DNA from: an uncultured Prevotellaceae bacterium
Lineage (GTDB): Bacteria; Bacteroidota; Bacteroidia; Bacteroidales; Bacteroidaceae
Assembly: GCA_902785695.1 (NCBI GenBank)
Contig: CACZZQ010000004.1
Span: 40,158 to 104,157 of the forward strand
Direction: 5' to 3'
Length of the DNA stretch: 64,000 nucleotides
The position numbers were made by a program, and so were the translations under genes. The stretch's first letter is position 1. Each line of letters starts with the position of its first letter. Below are positions 26,732 to 35,134 of this stretch, one piece after another. The notes beneath the pieces are model-generated. The model saw only the letters and a program-made list of their open reading frames with translations, searched no databases and was not told the origin of the DNA.

Positions 26732-27033
26732 AGGTTTTTTAAAAAAATTATTATTTTAAGTTATTTACTGACTATATATTGTGTTGCCTTTCGGCTTGTA
26801 TTTTCTCTTTTAGGTTAACAGCCTTCTGGGGCCGTTGGGAATTTTGGTGGTTTGGTTGTTACTTAGTCGTTTGGTCGTTTAGGGGAGTTAGTTGTTTAAC
26901 TATTTGGAGTTGACCGTTCGGGCGTTTGACCGTTTGGTTTATAAAACGAAGGAGTCGGAGAGGGCCTTTTGCCCCCTCCGATTCCTTATTTAGGTTATCG
27001 GAATTTTCGTTATACTTATTTTACGAATCATTC
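26732..27033. other. 302-nt spacer with terminator and GTTTGG-rich run
   Basis: Holds the terminator of the 1170-aa protein gene (26949-26987). A degenerate GTTTGG/GTTTGACCG-rich run covers about 26845-26940, and AT-rich sequence just before the operon start probably contains the promoter, though no exact minus-strand TAnnTTTG box was found. Confidence 0.5.
26949..26987 (-). terminator. Rho-independent terminator of the 1170-aa secreted protein gene
   Basis: AAGGAGTCGGAGAGGG (26949-26964) pairs with CCCCCTCCGATTCCTT (up to about 26987) around CCTTTTG. On the minus strand it is followed by CGTTTTAT. It separates this gene from the SusC/SusD operon downstream. Confidence 0.8.
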
Positions 27034-30000
27034 TTACTTTTGAATCTTTCTCACGATGACTGCACCGTTGTCCATGATGGTCTTACGGATCACAAGGCCC
27101 TTTCTGGCTGCGCTCACCTGACGGCCATCGAGCGTGAAGTACTGCACCTGTACAGGCTTGCAGATATTGACGACTGGCTCTACGCCCGACATATCGTTAT
27201 CAGCGAAGAAGTACAACTTGAAGTTGTCCATGATGACCCAGTCAGCACCATTGCTATTCTCGTGCTTGATACCGATGCGAAGCGTGTCACCCTCGAAGCG
27301 GAAGTTTATCACGTTCAGATAACGTCCTTTCTCAAACAGTGCCACAGCGGAAACCATATCATTAGGAGCAGACTCACCTTCTTCGGCAATGTAACCCTTT
27401 CCATGATTCTTGAGTTCAACAATACCAAGGGTATCCTTTCCTGCAACGGCATAGAGATATGCGGGTGAAGCAGCGTTGACACGCTCGAAAGCATTCACCT
27501 GGAGACTGTATTTACCCTTCGGCAGAGTCACCATACCTACACCGGCCAAATCCTGATACATATCGAACTTCTTTTCGTAGAACTCCAGAGCGAGGGCGCC
27601 CTTCTGCGTAGCATCATTACCGAAGTTGTAACCAGATGTGCCATGCCAGCCATCGATAGCATTGACCTCAGCACCATCCTTAGTCTTCTGGAAGTTAGGA
27701 GTCTGGATGAAGCCAGTCACATCAACACCCTCGGCAGAACCCTGAGCATAGTTCTCAGGCAGATTCATGAGCAGGGTCATCTCCTTAATCTCTGTAGACT
27801 TTTCCTTCAGTTCATTTGCGTTATAATCACTTCCTTCTACTCCTATCAGGATATTAGCAGCCAAAGTCGTTGCTTCATTAGCCTTCGGAGACTCAACTCC
27901 TTCGCCATTAGCGTAATCATACAAGGTCTGGGCCTCAGCCTGCAATGCCAAGCACTGAGCATTGCCATCCTTCACTTCGTTGATAGCCTTGTCAAGTTTT
28001 GCCGTTGCTCTGAACACAACGACTTTTTCGGTACTCTCCAGAACATCCTGTGCATCTTTAACAGCAGTAGCCAAAGCAGCCTTAGCATCCTTTGCAGACA
28101 TCATGTCTTCCAAGAGAGCAGCCTCTGCAATCTTCTCTTCCAACAAAGGTTTCACCACACTGATTTCATAGCCCAGATAGGTGAGTTTGAAATTATCAAA
28201 GATAGGCCAGTACTTTGCCTCAGGCATACCCTTCACACCAATGCGAGTTACATCACCAGACTCTGAAACGATACACTTAAGCTTGTTTATGTAGCCACCG
28301 TCAGCAAAAGCAGCCGATGCAGCAATCATATTATTGGGATAACAGTTTCCCGTTGCATCGTCTTTAGTATATGATGCACCCTTCACGCCAGTACCAGCCT
28401 CTGTATCTTCCTTATAGAAACTCTCGTCTTTTGGATAAGACACCCAGTTAGCAAAGCCGTAAGCCCTTGAGTCGTTCATGTAAACATAAATAGGCACGTC
28501 TGCAGAAACCAAGTCCTCAGCAAATGATGTTGTCTGCTCATCATGGCGAACATAACCGTTAAACTCTACTTCATAAACACCTTGAGGCAGGTCTGCCACT
28601 TCCTGATAAACATCGAAGTCAGTGCTATGAAAAGCCTCGTAGCAACCATCTGAGTAATGTACGTTACCACCACCATTATTAACTACCGTCCAACCGTCAG
28701 CATTGCCATTGAAGTCGGGGTTCTTCATATATTCGGTTACATCCTGATTAGGCTGCAGACTTTGTTTTGCCTCTTTCTCGACAGCAGCCATCAATTCCTT
28801 GATTTTTTCAATCATAACCTGGAGTTGATCGTTAGTCAGGTCAGCACCATCAGTCTTCACTTCTGCCTCATTGATGATGCTTGTCTCGTCCTCTACTGTA
28901 AACGAAAGATATTCACTCAATTCTCCTGCCGTCGGTAACTCATTGTTGTTAATAGCCATCTGAGTACCAGCTTCATGCATTTCCTTAAGCTCATTCCAAA
29001 CCTTGATATTGGCTTCTACAGCCTCCTCGGCAGCAACGATGGCAGCAAGAGCAGCCTTAGCCTCTGCCTTATTGGTAACAGTAGCATTGAATGCAGCTTC
29101 ATAAACCTTCAGATATTGTTCTGACACATTAACATCTGTATATTCTTTCTTGGCAACGACATTATCTATGTAATACTGATAAGCCTCAGCGGCCTTTCCA
29201 TAGTAGGTCAGCTTGAAGTTATCAAACGTAGCCCACTCATTTGTTCTGTTCACACCTTTCTTCACACCGAGTTTCACGCTGTCGCCTTCGATAGCGAAGA
29301 GAACCTTGTTCTTATAATAGCCTTTCTCGAAATAGAGGCGGGCAGCAGAAGGATCATTGGGTATATAATAGGTTATTCCGTCAATAACACCACTTTCTTC
29401 ATGGGCAGTAGTACCAAAATCCGTATCACCTGCCATGGGCACATCGTTCAATGCCTCCCAAGGATTAGCCATGGCCACCTGCATGGTGTCGTTATCTGCA
29501 ATGGTATAGAGGTAAGCGGTATAGTTGGTGTGGTTCTTGTAGTCGTCCGACCAGCCGCGCAGGAAACCAGTATTCTCTAACATATACACGCCAGCCGGCA
29601 TATTGGAAAGTTGCTGATAGGTGTCGAAGGTCTTGTTGAAGTGCTCGGCCACGTCGGCGTTGGCATGATTGCCGTCACCCGTCATGTTGGGAGCCGTACC
29701 CTTCCAACCAGCATAACTGGCATTGTCGAAGTTAGGATTCATGAGCGAGCCTGTCATGTCCGAGGGATTGTCAACAGTAGCATTTCCTACCTGCGCATCG
29801 TTGATCTTCTTCTGCACGGCGGCTACTGCGGCCTGAATTTCTTCCACGGTAGCAGCCTCGTTCAAATAGACTTGCTCTTCAGCACTCACGTCAATCTTCT
29901 GTTCCTTGGCAGCCTTCAGATAGGTGAGCAACTCAACAGCAGCATTGAACTGATCCTTCATAGATGCCCATGTCTCCTGCCAAGCATTGTAGGTCTCCTC

Positions 30001-30546
30001 GGTAACGAATACCCAGTCCACGCCTACACCTTCTGTGGCAGGATTGACAAAGTACAGACGGGTATCGTCAGTACCATTCCAACCCAAGAAGGCTCCGCTG
30101 GCTGCATCTGCTACGGTAGCCAGGTCGCTGTTGGAAATACGGTATTTGCCATCAACCTCAGTAAACTCCCAATAGCGGTATGTCTCACCGGAATTGTCCA
30201 CCCAGATAGCACCGGCATCATTTGTAGAGAACACGCACTTCCATTCATTGTTCTGAGTCTCTACACAGTCGGTAAACTCATAGGCTCCATCAGGAGCGAA
30301 GTCTGCAGTTTGAATCTTCACTTTATAGCCTTTGGTACCTACACTGGCACGGGTGTTCCAATCGTTGGCACCTACAAAGAACATACGAGCACCTGTGTTA
30401 AACAGGTAATACTCTGTGTCGACCTGGAACGCTTCAGCCTTAGCCACGTTGGGACGTTGACGCACGCCATTTACCAACTCGGCATTAGCAGTAGCTCCAG
30501 TCATGAGGAGGAAACCTCCCAAAACTAGTAGTTGTTTGATTTTCAT
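27034..30546 (-). CDS. Large secreted protein with three jelly-roll-like ligand-binding modules
   Basis: 1170 aa with signal peptide MKIKQLLVLGGFLLMTGATANA. Three related modules are visible at about residues 265-450, 605-790 and 945-1115. Each begins with 'NPxF.....GW' (MNPNFDN, MKNPDFNG, IQTPNFQK), has a central 'DxYQxxxxxPxGxY' segment (TYQQLSNMPAGVY, VYQEVADLPQGVY, MYQDLAGVGMV...LPKGKY) and ends with FDNFKLTYYG, FDNFKLTYLG or MDNFKLYFFA. This pattern resembles galactose-binding-like/CBM folds. Helical linkers rich in Ala/Glu separate them. The C-terminus (VQYFTLDGRQVSAARKGLVI...) is the Prevotella-type terminal sorting-like tail, compatible with type IX secretion or surface attachment. 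No catalytic motif was recognised. It has its own promoter and terminator, upstream of the fasciclin/SusC operon. Confidence 0.7.
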   Translation of the reverse strand: MKIKQLLVLGGFLLMTGATANAELVNGVRQRPNVAKAEAFQVDTEYYLFNTGARMFFVGANDWNTRASVGTKGYKVKIQTADFAPDGAYEFTDCVETQNNEWKCVFSTNDAGAIWVDNSGETYRYWEFTEVDGKYRISNSDLATVADAASGAFLGWNGTDDTRLYFVNPATEGVGVDWVFVTEETYNAWQETWASMKDQFNAAVELLTYLKAAKEQKIDVSAEEQVYLNEAATVEEIQAAVAAVQKKINDAQVGNATVDNPSDMTGSLMNPNFDNASYAGWKGTAPNMTGDGNHANADVAEHFNKTFDTYQQLSNMPAGVYMLENTGFLRGWSDDYKNHTNYTAYLYTIADNDTMQVAMANPWEALNDVPMAGDTDFGTTAHEESGVIDGITYYIPNDPSAARLYFEKGYYKNKVLFAIEGDSVKLGVKKGVNRTNEWATFDNFKLTYYGKAAEAYQYYIDNVVAKKEYTDVNVSEQYLKVYEAAFNATVTNKAEAKAALAAIVAAEEAVEANIKVWNELKEMHEAGTQMAINNNELPTAGELSEYLSFTVEDETSIINEAEVKTDGADLTNDQLQVMIEKIKELMAAVEKEAKQSLQPNQDVTEYMKNPDFNGNADGWTVVNNGGGNVHYSDGCYEAFHSTDFDVYQEVADLPQGVYEVEFNGYVRHDEQTTSFAEDLVSADVPIYVYMNDSRAYGFANWVSYPKDESFYKEDTEAGTGVKGASYTKDDATGNCYPNNMIAASAAFADGGYINKLKCIVSESGDVTRIGVKGMPEAKYWPIFDNFKLTYLGYEISVVKPLLEEKIAEAALLEDMMSAKDAKAALATAVKDAQDVLESTEKVVVFRATAKLDKAINEVKDGNAQCLALQAEAQTLYDYANGEGVESPKANEATTLAANILIGVEGSDYNANELKEKSTEIKEMTLLMNLPENYAQGSAEGVDVTGFIQTPNFQKTKDGAEVNAIDGWHGTSGYNFGNDATQKGALALEFYEKKFDMYQDLAGVGMVTLPKGKYSLQVNAFERVNAASPAYLYAVAGKDTLGIVELKNHGKGYIAEEGESAPNDMVSAVALFEKGRYLNVINFRFEGDTLRIGIKHENSNGADWVIMDNFKLYFFADNDMSGVEPVVNICKPVQVQYFTLDGRQVSAARKGLVIRKTIMDNGAVIVRKIQK

Positions 30547-30682
30547 AATCTAAAATTTGTAGTTAGTAAAAATATATTTAAAACGTAAATAGGTTACTTT
30601 TCTATTGGTCATCGCGCCCATATACCATATTATATAATATAGGAAAGGGTACAATTCAGTCGGACTGATAGATAATCCGCTG

Positions 30683-30690
30683 CAAATTTA
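30683..30690 (-). promoter_or_regulatory. -7 box TAAATTTG for the 1170-aa protein gene
   Basis: Matches TAnnTTTG on the minus strand, predicting a start near 30676 and a leader of about 130 nt. The TCAGTCGGA/TCCGACTGA inverted repeat brackets this box and could be an operator. Confidence 0.45.
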
Positions 30691-30838
30691 ATTAAAATTT
30701 TAATAACACGTATCATTTTTTCAAGTTTTTTTTCATCCGACTGACAAAAAGGTGTCTTTTAACACTTTTGCTAAAGAAAATGAACCCCCAAAAAGAAAAA
30801 AGCTCTGTTATTAAAAGCACGCTGTTTTGAACAAAAAC

Positions 30839-30865
30839 GTGCGAGAACCATTGCTGGTCTCGCAC
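30839..30865 (-). terminator. Rho-independent terminator of pnp
   Basis: GTGCGAG ... CTCGCAC with an inner ACCA/TGGT stem and one bulge. On the minus strand it is followed by GTTTTTGTT, 30 nt downstream of the pnp stop. Confidence 0.8.
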
Positions 30866-30894
30866 GATTAATATATCAGAATGATGATTCTTGC

Positions 30895-33306
30895 TTAGAA
30901 GTCCATGTGATCGAGTGCATCACTGAAGTCCTTCGGCTCCTTGTGCTCTACGGGATCGCGGTAGATCTCACCCTGCTCCTGCTCGGGACGGGGACGACGC
31001 TCACCACGCTCAGGACGAGGACGACGCTCGCCACGCTCGGGGCGCTCACGACGCTCACCTCTTTCCGGACGCTCACGACGCTCGCCACGCTCGGGGCGCT
31101 CACGACGCTCGCCACGCTCGCCACGGGCGGGACGCTCCTGATAACCCTCGGGCTTCTCAATCAGCACACGGTGCGAGAGTTTGTACTTACCCGTCTTGGG
31201 ATCAATCTCCAGGAGCTTCACCTGGATATGGTCGCCCTCCTTGATGCCAGCCTCCTCAACGGTCTCCAGACGCTTCCAGTCGATCTCAGAGATATGGAGC
31301 AAACCGTCCTTGCCGGGCATGATCTCTACAAAGCATCCGTAAGGCATGATTGAGCGAACCACACCGTCGTAGACCTCGCCAACCTCGGGGATAGCCACGA
31401 TGGCACGGATCTTGGCCAGTGCAGCGTCGATGCTCTCCTTGTCGGGACCTGACACCTGAACCTTGCCCACACCGTCGGTTTCGTCAATGGTGATGGTAGT
31501 CTTGGTATCTTCCTGCATCTGCTGGATAATCTTTCCGCCAGGGCCGATGACAGCACCGATGAACTCCTTAGGAATCTCGATCTGAACGATACGGGGAACC
31601 TGAGGCTTGAACTCTGCACGAGGCTCAGCGATGGTATCGGTGAGGCACTTCAGGATATGCTCACGACCGGCCTTAGCCTGCATCAGAGCTTTTTCGAGGA
31701 TGTCGAACGACAGGCCGTCGCACTTGATATCCATCTGGGTAGCGGTCAGACCATCCTTAGTACCAGTGGTCTTGAAGTCCATATCTCCCAAGTGGTCCTC
31801 ATCACCGAGGATATCGCTCAATACGGCGTACTTGTCTTCTCCGGGGTTCTTGATCAGACCCATGGCGATACCTGAAACGGGCTTCTTCATAGGAACACCA
31901 GCATCCATCAGGGCGAGGGTACCGGCACAAACGGTAGCCATTGAAGAAGAGCCATTAGACTCGAGGATCTGAGAAACCAGACGTACGGTGTAAGGGAAGT
32001 CTTCGGGAATCTGGCCCTTCAATCCGCGCCATGCCAGGTGACCGTGGCCAATCTCACGACGGCCTACGCCGCGCTGAGCCTTAGCCTCACCAGTACAGAA
32101 CGGGGGGAAGTTATAGTGGAGGAGGAAGCGCTGATAGCCCTTGTCGAGCACATCGTCAACCATCTTCTCATCGAGTTTGGTACCCAGCGTACAGGTAGAA
32201 AGGCTCTGTGTCTCACCACGGGTGAAGATAGCACTTCCGTGAGGCATGGGCAGGGGCGACACCTCGCACCAGATGGGGCGGATATCTGTTGTCTTACGAC
32301 CATCGAGACGGATGCCCTCGTCAAGGATACAACGGCGCATAGCGTCACGCTCTACATCATGGTAGTAGCGATCCATCATTGCGCTGTACTCGTCGTCGCT
32401 GATCTCGACGGCAGAACCGTCGAGCACACTTTCAGCAGCGGCGGCGCGCTCAGCGAAGAACTTCTCCTTGAAGTCCTCGAGCAGCTTCTCGAAAGCATCG
32501 GCACGATCCTGCTTGGGCAGGGCCTGCTTAGTGATGTCGTATGCGGGCTGGTACAACTCTTTATTCATGCGTGCGCGAAGCTCCTCGTCGTTCACCTCAT
32601 GATTGTACTCGCGCTTCACGTCCTTACCGAGCTCCTTGCTCAGCTCCTTCTGGAGTTCGCACATAGGCTTGATAGCATCCATAGCGGCTTTCAGAGCACC
32701 GAGCAGATCCTGCTCGCTGACCTCCTTCATCTCACCTTCCACCATCATGATGTTCTCAGCAGAAGCACCTACCATGATATCCATGTCGGCCTGCTTCATC
32801 TGCTCGAAAGTAGGATCGATGACATACTCACCGTTGATACGGGCTACACGCACCTCACTGATGGGACACTCGAAGGGAATATCTGAACATGCCAATGCGG
32901 CCGATGCGGCAAAGCCTGCCAATGCATCGGGCTGGTCAACGCCGTCGGCACTGAGCAGCATCACATTAACAAACACTTCTGCGTGGTAATTGCCGGGGAA
33001 CAGCGGACGGAGCACACGGTCCACCAGACGGCTTGTCAGGATTTCGTTGTCAGAGGCCTTGCCTTCACGCTTGGTGAAACCGCCAGGGAAGCGGCCAGCA
33101 GCACTGTACTGCTCACGATAGTCAACTTGTAAAGGCATGAAATCGGTTCCGGGAACTGCATCTTTTGCGGCACAAACAGTGGCCAGGAGTACGGTGTTGT
33201 TCATCTTCAACATGACAGCACCATCGGTCTGTTTTGCCACTTTCCCGGTTTCAATGGTGATGGTTCTGCCATCAGCCAATTGAAGGGTTTTTGTAATTAC
33301 GTTCAT
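30895..33306 (-). CDS. pnp: Polyribonucleotide nucleotidyltransferase (PNPase)
   Basis: 803 aa. Two RNase PH-like domains are present ([20 protein letters not shown] and [12 protein letters not shown] in the first; [20 protein letters not shown] and [14 protein letters not shown] in the second). A KH domain follows ([20 protein letters not shown], about 555-620), then an S1 domain ([20 protein letters not shown], about 635-705). The enzyme degrades RNA 3' to 5' by phosphorolysis and takes part in mRNA turnover in the cytoplasm. The tail (about 715-790) is unusual: a repeated Arg/Glu module (RGERRERPE, about five copies) before a short acidic end ([11 protein letters not shown]). The repeats lie at about 30978-31130 in DNA and are likely RNA-binding or disordered. 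It is monocistronic with its own terminator. Confidence 0.98.
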   Translation of the reverse strand: MNVITKTLQLADGRTITIETGKVAKQTDGAVMLKMNNTVLLATVCAAKDAVPGTDFMPLQVDYREQYSAAGRFPGGFTKREGKASDNEILTSRLVDRVLRPLFPGNYHAEVFVNVMLLSADGVDQPDALAGFAASAALACSDIPFECPISEVRVARINGEYVIDPTFEQMKQADMDIMVGASAENIMMVEGEMKEVSEQDLLGALKAAMDAIKPMCELQKELSKELGKDVKREYNHEVNDEELRARMNKELYQPAYDITKQALPKQDRADAFEKLLEDFKEKFFAERAAAAESVLDGSAVEISDDEYSAMMDRYYHDVERDAMRRCILDEGIRLDGRKTTDIRPIWCEVSPLPMPHGSAIFTRGETQSLSTCTLGTKLDEKMVDDVLDKGYQRFLLHYNFPPFCTGEAKAQRGVGRREIGHGHLAWRGLKGQIPEDFPYTVRLVSQILESNGSSSMATVCAGTLALMDAGVPMKKPVSGIAMGLIKNPGEDKYAVLSDILGDEDHLGDMDFKTTGTKDGLTATQMDIKCDGLSFDILEKALMQAKAGREHILKCLTDTIAEPRAEFKPQVPRIVQIEIPKEFIGAVIGPGGKIIQQMQEDTKTTITIDETDGVGKVQVSGPDKESIDAALAKIRAIVAIPEVGEVYDGVVRSIMPYGCFVEIMPGKDGLLHISEIDWKRLETVEEAGIKEGDHIQVKLLEIDPKTGKYKLSHRVLIEKPEGYQERPARGERGERRERPERGERRERPERGERRERPERGERRPRPERGERRPRPEQEQGEIYRDPVEHKEPKDFSDALDHMDF

Positions 33307-33389
33307 CTTGTTTAAAACATCTAAAAAAATATTATGATTTCAGGCAGCGGTGTCGACGATGCGAACGATAGGAGACGAAAAAAAATTTT

Positions 33390-33452
33390 GGCCAAAATTT
33401 TATGAATTCTGGCCAGAATTTTAAAAATAACGGCCAAAATTTTGTAACTTTG
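33390..33452. repeat. Three 21-nt units GGCCAAAATTTT at a promoter
   Basis: GGCCAAAATTTT, GGCCAGAATTTT and GGCCAAAATTTT begin at 33390, 33411 and 33432, an exact 21-nt step. Each carries the palindromic AAAATTTT-type core. The last unit contains the -7 box of the downstream gene. Confidence 0.8.
33445..33452 (+). promoter_or_regulatory. -7 box TAACTTTG for the thioredoxin-like lipoprotein operon
   Basis: Exact TAnnTTTG match. The inferred start near 33459 leaves about 16 nt to the ATG at 33475. It lies within the third unit of the 21-nt array, so proteins bound to the first two units would contact polymerase from a fixed helical face. Confidence 0.7.
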
Positions 33453-33474
33453 CCGCCAAAACAAAACAGAAGAC

Positions 33475-34617
33475 ATGAAGAAACTAATTTTAATCGCTAT
33501 GACTTTGCTGGCCATTGCCGCCTGCAACGACCAGAAACCATCGTTCACCGTGGAAGGCACGGTGAAGGGAGCCGACGAAAAAATCCTGTACCTGTATAAC
33601 AACGCACTGGGCGGTGCCGTGAAGGTCGACTCCGTGAAACTGACCGAGGAAGGCACCTTCACCCTGCACGGCGAGGCACCGCAGTCGCCCGAGCTCTACT
33701 TTCTCATCGTGGGCGACCAGATGTTGTATTTCGGTGTCGACTCCACCGAGACGGTGACCATCAATGCCGACTATGCCACCATGACCTCGGCCTACGAGGT
33801 AAAGGGATCGAAAAGCAGCGAGAAGATACGGCAGATCACCCTGCGCCAGCACGACCTGCAGCGACGCATCATGGCCGTGGAGCGCGACCTGGGTCTGAGC
33901 CGGCAGCAGATTGCCGACTCGCTGCAGCGTATGGTGGACAGCTACAAGACCGACATCGCCATGGAGTTTATCTTCGAGAACCCAGCCAGCATCTATGCCT
34001 ACTATGCCCTGTTCCAGACCATGGGCGGCTGGAACCTCTACGACCGCTCGAACCCGCAGGACGTGCGCGTCTTTGCTGCCGTGGCCACCAGCTGGGACAC
34101 CTTCTATCCTGAGAGCGACCGTGCCAAGCACCTGCACAACACCGCCATCAAAGGCATGAGCGACACCCGCCGGGCTGCCGCACAGGAGATGATAGCAGCC
34201 GAGACGGCCAGTCAGATAGAGACGGTCACCCTGCTCGACCTGAACCTGCCCGATGCCAGCGGCCGCAACCGCACGCTGACCGAGCTGAAGGGCAAGGTGG
34301 TGATGCTCGACTTCCACCTGTTCAACATGAAGGAGTCGGCAGCACGCATCCTCACCCTGCGCGACCTCTATAGCAAATACCACGACCAGGGACTGGAGAT
34401 CTATCAGGTGGGACTCGACGAGAACGAGCATTTCTGGAAGCAGCAGACCGAGAAGCTGCCCTGGATATGCGTCTACGACCCCTCGGCCCTCTCGGCCCGC
34501 AACTATAACGTGCAGAGCATCCCGGAATTCTTCCTCATAGACCGTAGCAACGCCCTCTACAAACGCTCGTCGCAGATGAACGACGTGGAGGCCGAGATTA
34601 AAAATCTCTTAAAGTGA
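33475..34617 (+). CDS. Thioredoxin-fold lipoprotein (DUF4369 + AhpC/TSA-like) without CXXC
   Basis: 380 aa. Signal peptide MKKLILIAMTLLAIAAC ends in a lipobox. Residues 24-120 match the DUF4369 beta-sandwich (FTVEGTVKGADEKILYLYNN). A helical linker covers 120-240. Residues 245-380 form a TlpA/AhpC-like thioredoxin fold (LPDASGRNRTLTELKGKVVM, IYQVGLDENEHFWKQQTEKL, QSIPEFFLIDR). The position where family members carry W-C-x-x-C reads FHLFNMKESAAR, so both redox cysteines are missing and disulfide exchange is unlikely. It is the first gene of a tightly packed operon with three uncharacterised envelope genes, and probably acts in the periplasm as a binding or scaffold version of the fold. Confidence 0.85.
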   Translation: MKKLILIAMTLLAIAACNDQKPSFTVEGTVKGADEKILYLYNNALGGAVKVDSVKLTEEGTFTLHGEAPQSPELYFLIVGDQMLYFGVDSTETVTINADYATMTSAYEVKGSKSSEKIRQITLRQHDLQRRIMAVERDLGLSRQQIADSLQRMVDSYKTDIAMEFIFENPASIYAYYALFQTMGGWNLYDRSNPQDVRVFAAVATSWDTFYPESDRAKHLHNTAIKGMSDTRRAAAQEMIAAETASQIETVTLLDLNLPDASGRNRTLTELKGKVVMLDFHLFNMKESAARILTLRDLYSKYHDQGLEIYQVGLDENEHFWKQQTEKLPWICVYDPSALSARNYNVQSIPEFFLIDRSNALYKRSSQMNDVEAEIKNLLK

Positions 34618-34652
34618 AGAGTGAAGAGTGAAGAGTGAAAAATTTGCTACCG
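34614..34652 (-). repeat. (GTGAAGA)n heptamer repeat with CGGTAGCAAATT flank, inverted copy
   Basis: Four heptamers GTGAAGA (last GTGAAAA) at 34614-34641, then ATTTGCTACCG to 34652. Its reverse complement matches the repeats at 38467-38501 and 42016-42052. The repeat carries the GTG start codon (34628) of the next gene. Confidence 0.75.
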
Positions 34653-35134
34653 TACTACTGATATGCGCATTTTTTTTGTGCAACGCATTTCCTGTGAAAG
34701 CAAAAAACGACAAGGATGCGGAAGGAAGAAACTTTTCACTCTTCACTCTTCACTCTTCACTTCATCGGCTGAACGAATGGCGGCTGCCCTACCCCGTATA
34801 CCGTTTCTGCACAGGCGACGTAGACGGTGACGGACAGGAGGACGCACTGGTGGGTGTCATCAAGAAAACGCGATTCCATCGGGAGATGGGCCGCCGCATC
34901 TTCATCTTCAAACTGGTGGACGGGAAGGTGAGACCCCTGTGGCTGGGATCACGACTGGGAGCCACGCTGGTGGACTTCCGTTTCGTGGACGGTTGCGTCA
35001 GGGCTCTTGAGACCAACGGAAAGGGGAAATATGGCGTCACAGACTACCGATGGAACGACTTCGGCATGACGTTCGAGCGATTCATCATCAAGAATACTGA
35101 CCAAGAAACTGCAATAAAATATTTTGACTTATGA
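34628..35134 (+). CDS. Small exported protein with an FG-GAP/VCBS-like segment, unknown function
   Basis: 168 aa starting at GTG 34628 within the heptamer repeat; an in-frame TGA at 34622 rules out an earlier start. MKSEKFATVLLICAFFLCNA is a signal peptide. A second heptamer repeat encodes SLFTLHSSLH, just before the conserved-looking core. The core, FCTGDVDGDGQEDALVGVIK, has the Asp-rich DxDGDGxxD calcium-loop pattern of FG-GAP/VCBS repeats. Its stop overlaps the next ATG (ATGA at 35131), which implies translational coupling with the DUF3160 gene. I do not recognise a named function. Confidence 0.7.
   Translation: MKSEKFATVLLICAFFLCNAFPVKAKNDKDAEGRNFSLFTLHSSLHRLNEWRLPYPVYRFCTGDVDGDGQEDALVGVIKKTRFHREMGRRIFIFKLVDGKVRPLWLGSRLGATLVDFRFVDGCVRALETNGKGKYGVTDYRWNDFGMTFERFIIKNTDQETAIKYFDL
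34733..34760 (+). repeat. (TCTTCAC)n heptamer repeat inside the exported-protein gene
   Basis: TTTTCAC followed by three TCTTCAC units, an exact 28-nt reverse complement of 34614-34641 with 91 nt between. It is translated in frame. The pair could form a very long hairpin at the start of the gene or allow inversion of the segment. Confidence 0.8.

Larger units (their letters stand above)
30547..30894. other. 348-nt spacer: promoter, inverted repeat and pnp terminator
   Basis: Contains a minus-strand -7 box (30683-30690) and the terminator of pnp (30839-30865). A 9-bp inverted repeat TCAGTCGGA (30656-30664) / TCCGACTGA (30736-30744) flanks the -7 region. A 22-nt sequence beginning at 30802 recurs near 62725. 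No gene is visible. Confidence 0.6.

Noticed and set aside
33490-34431. 313-codon antisense frame over the thioredoxin-like gene
   Set aside because: Shadow of the GC-rich coding strand; the plus-strand gene has a promoter, lipobox and domain motifs.
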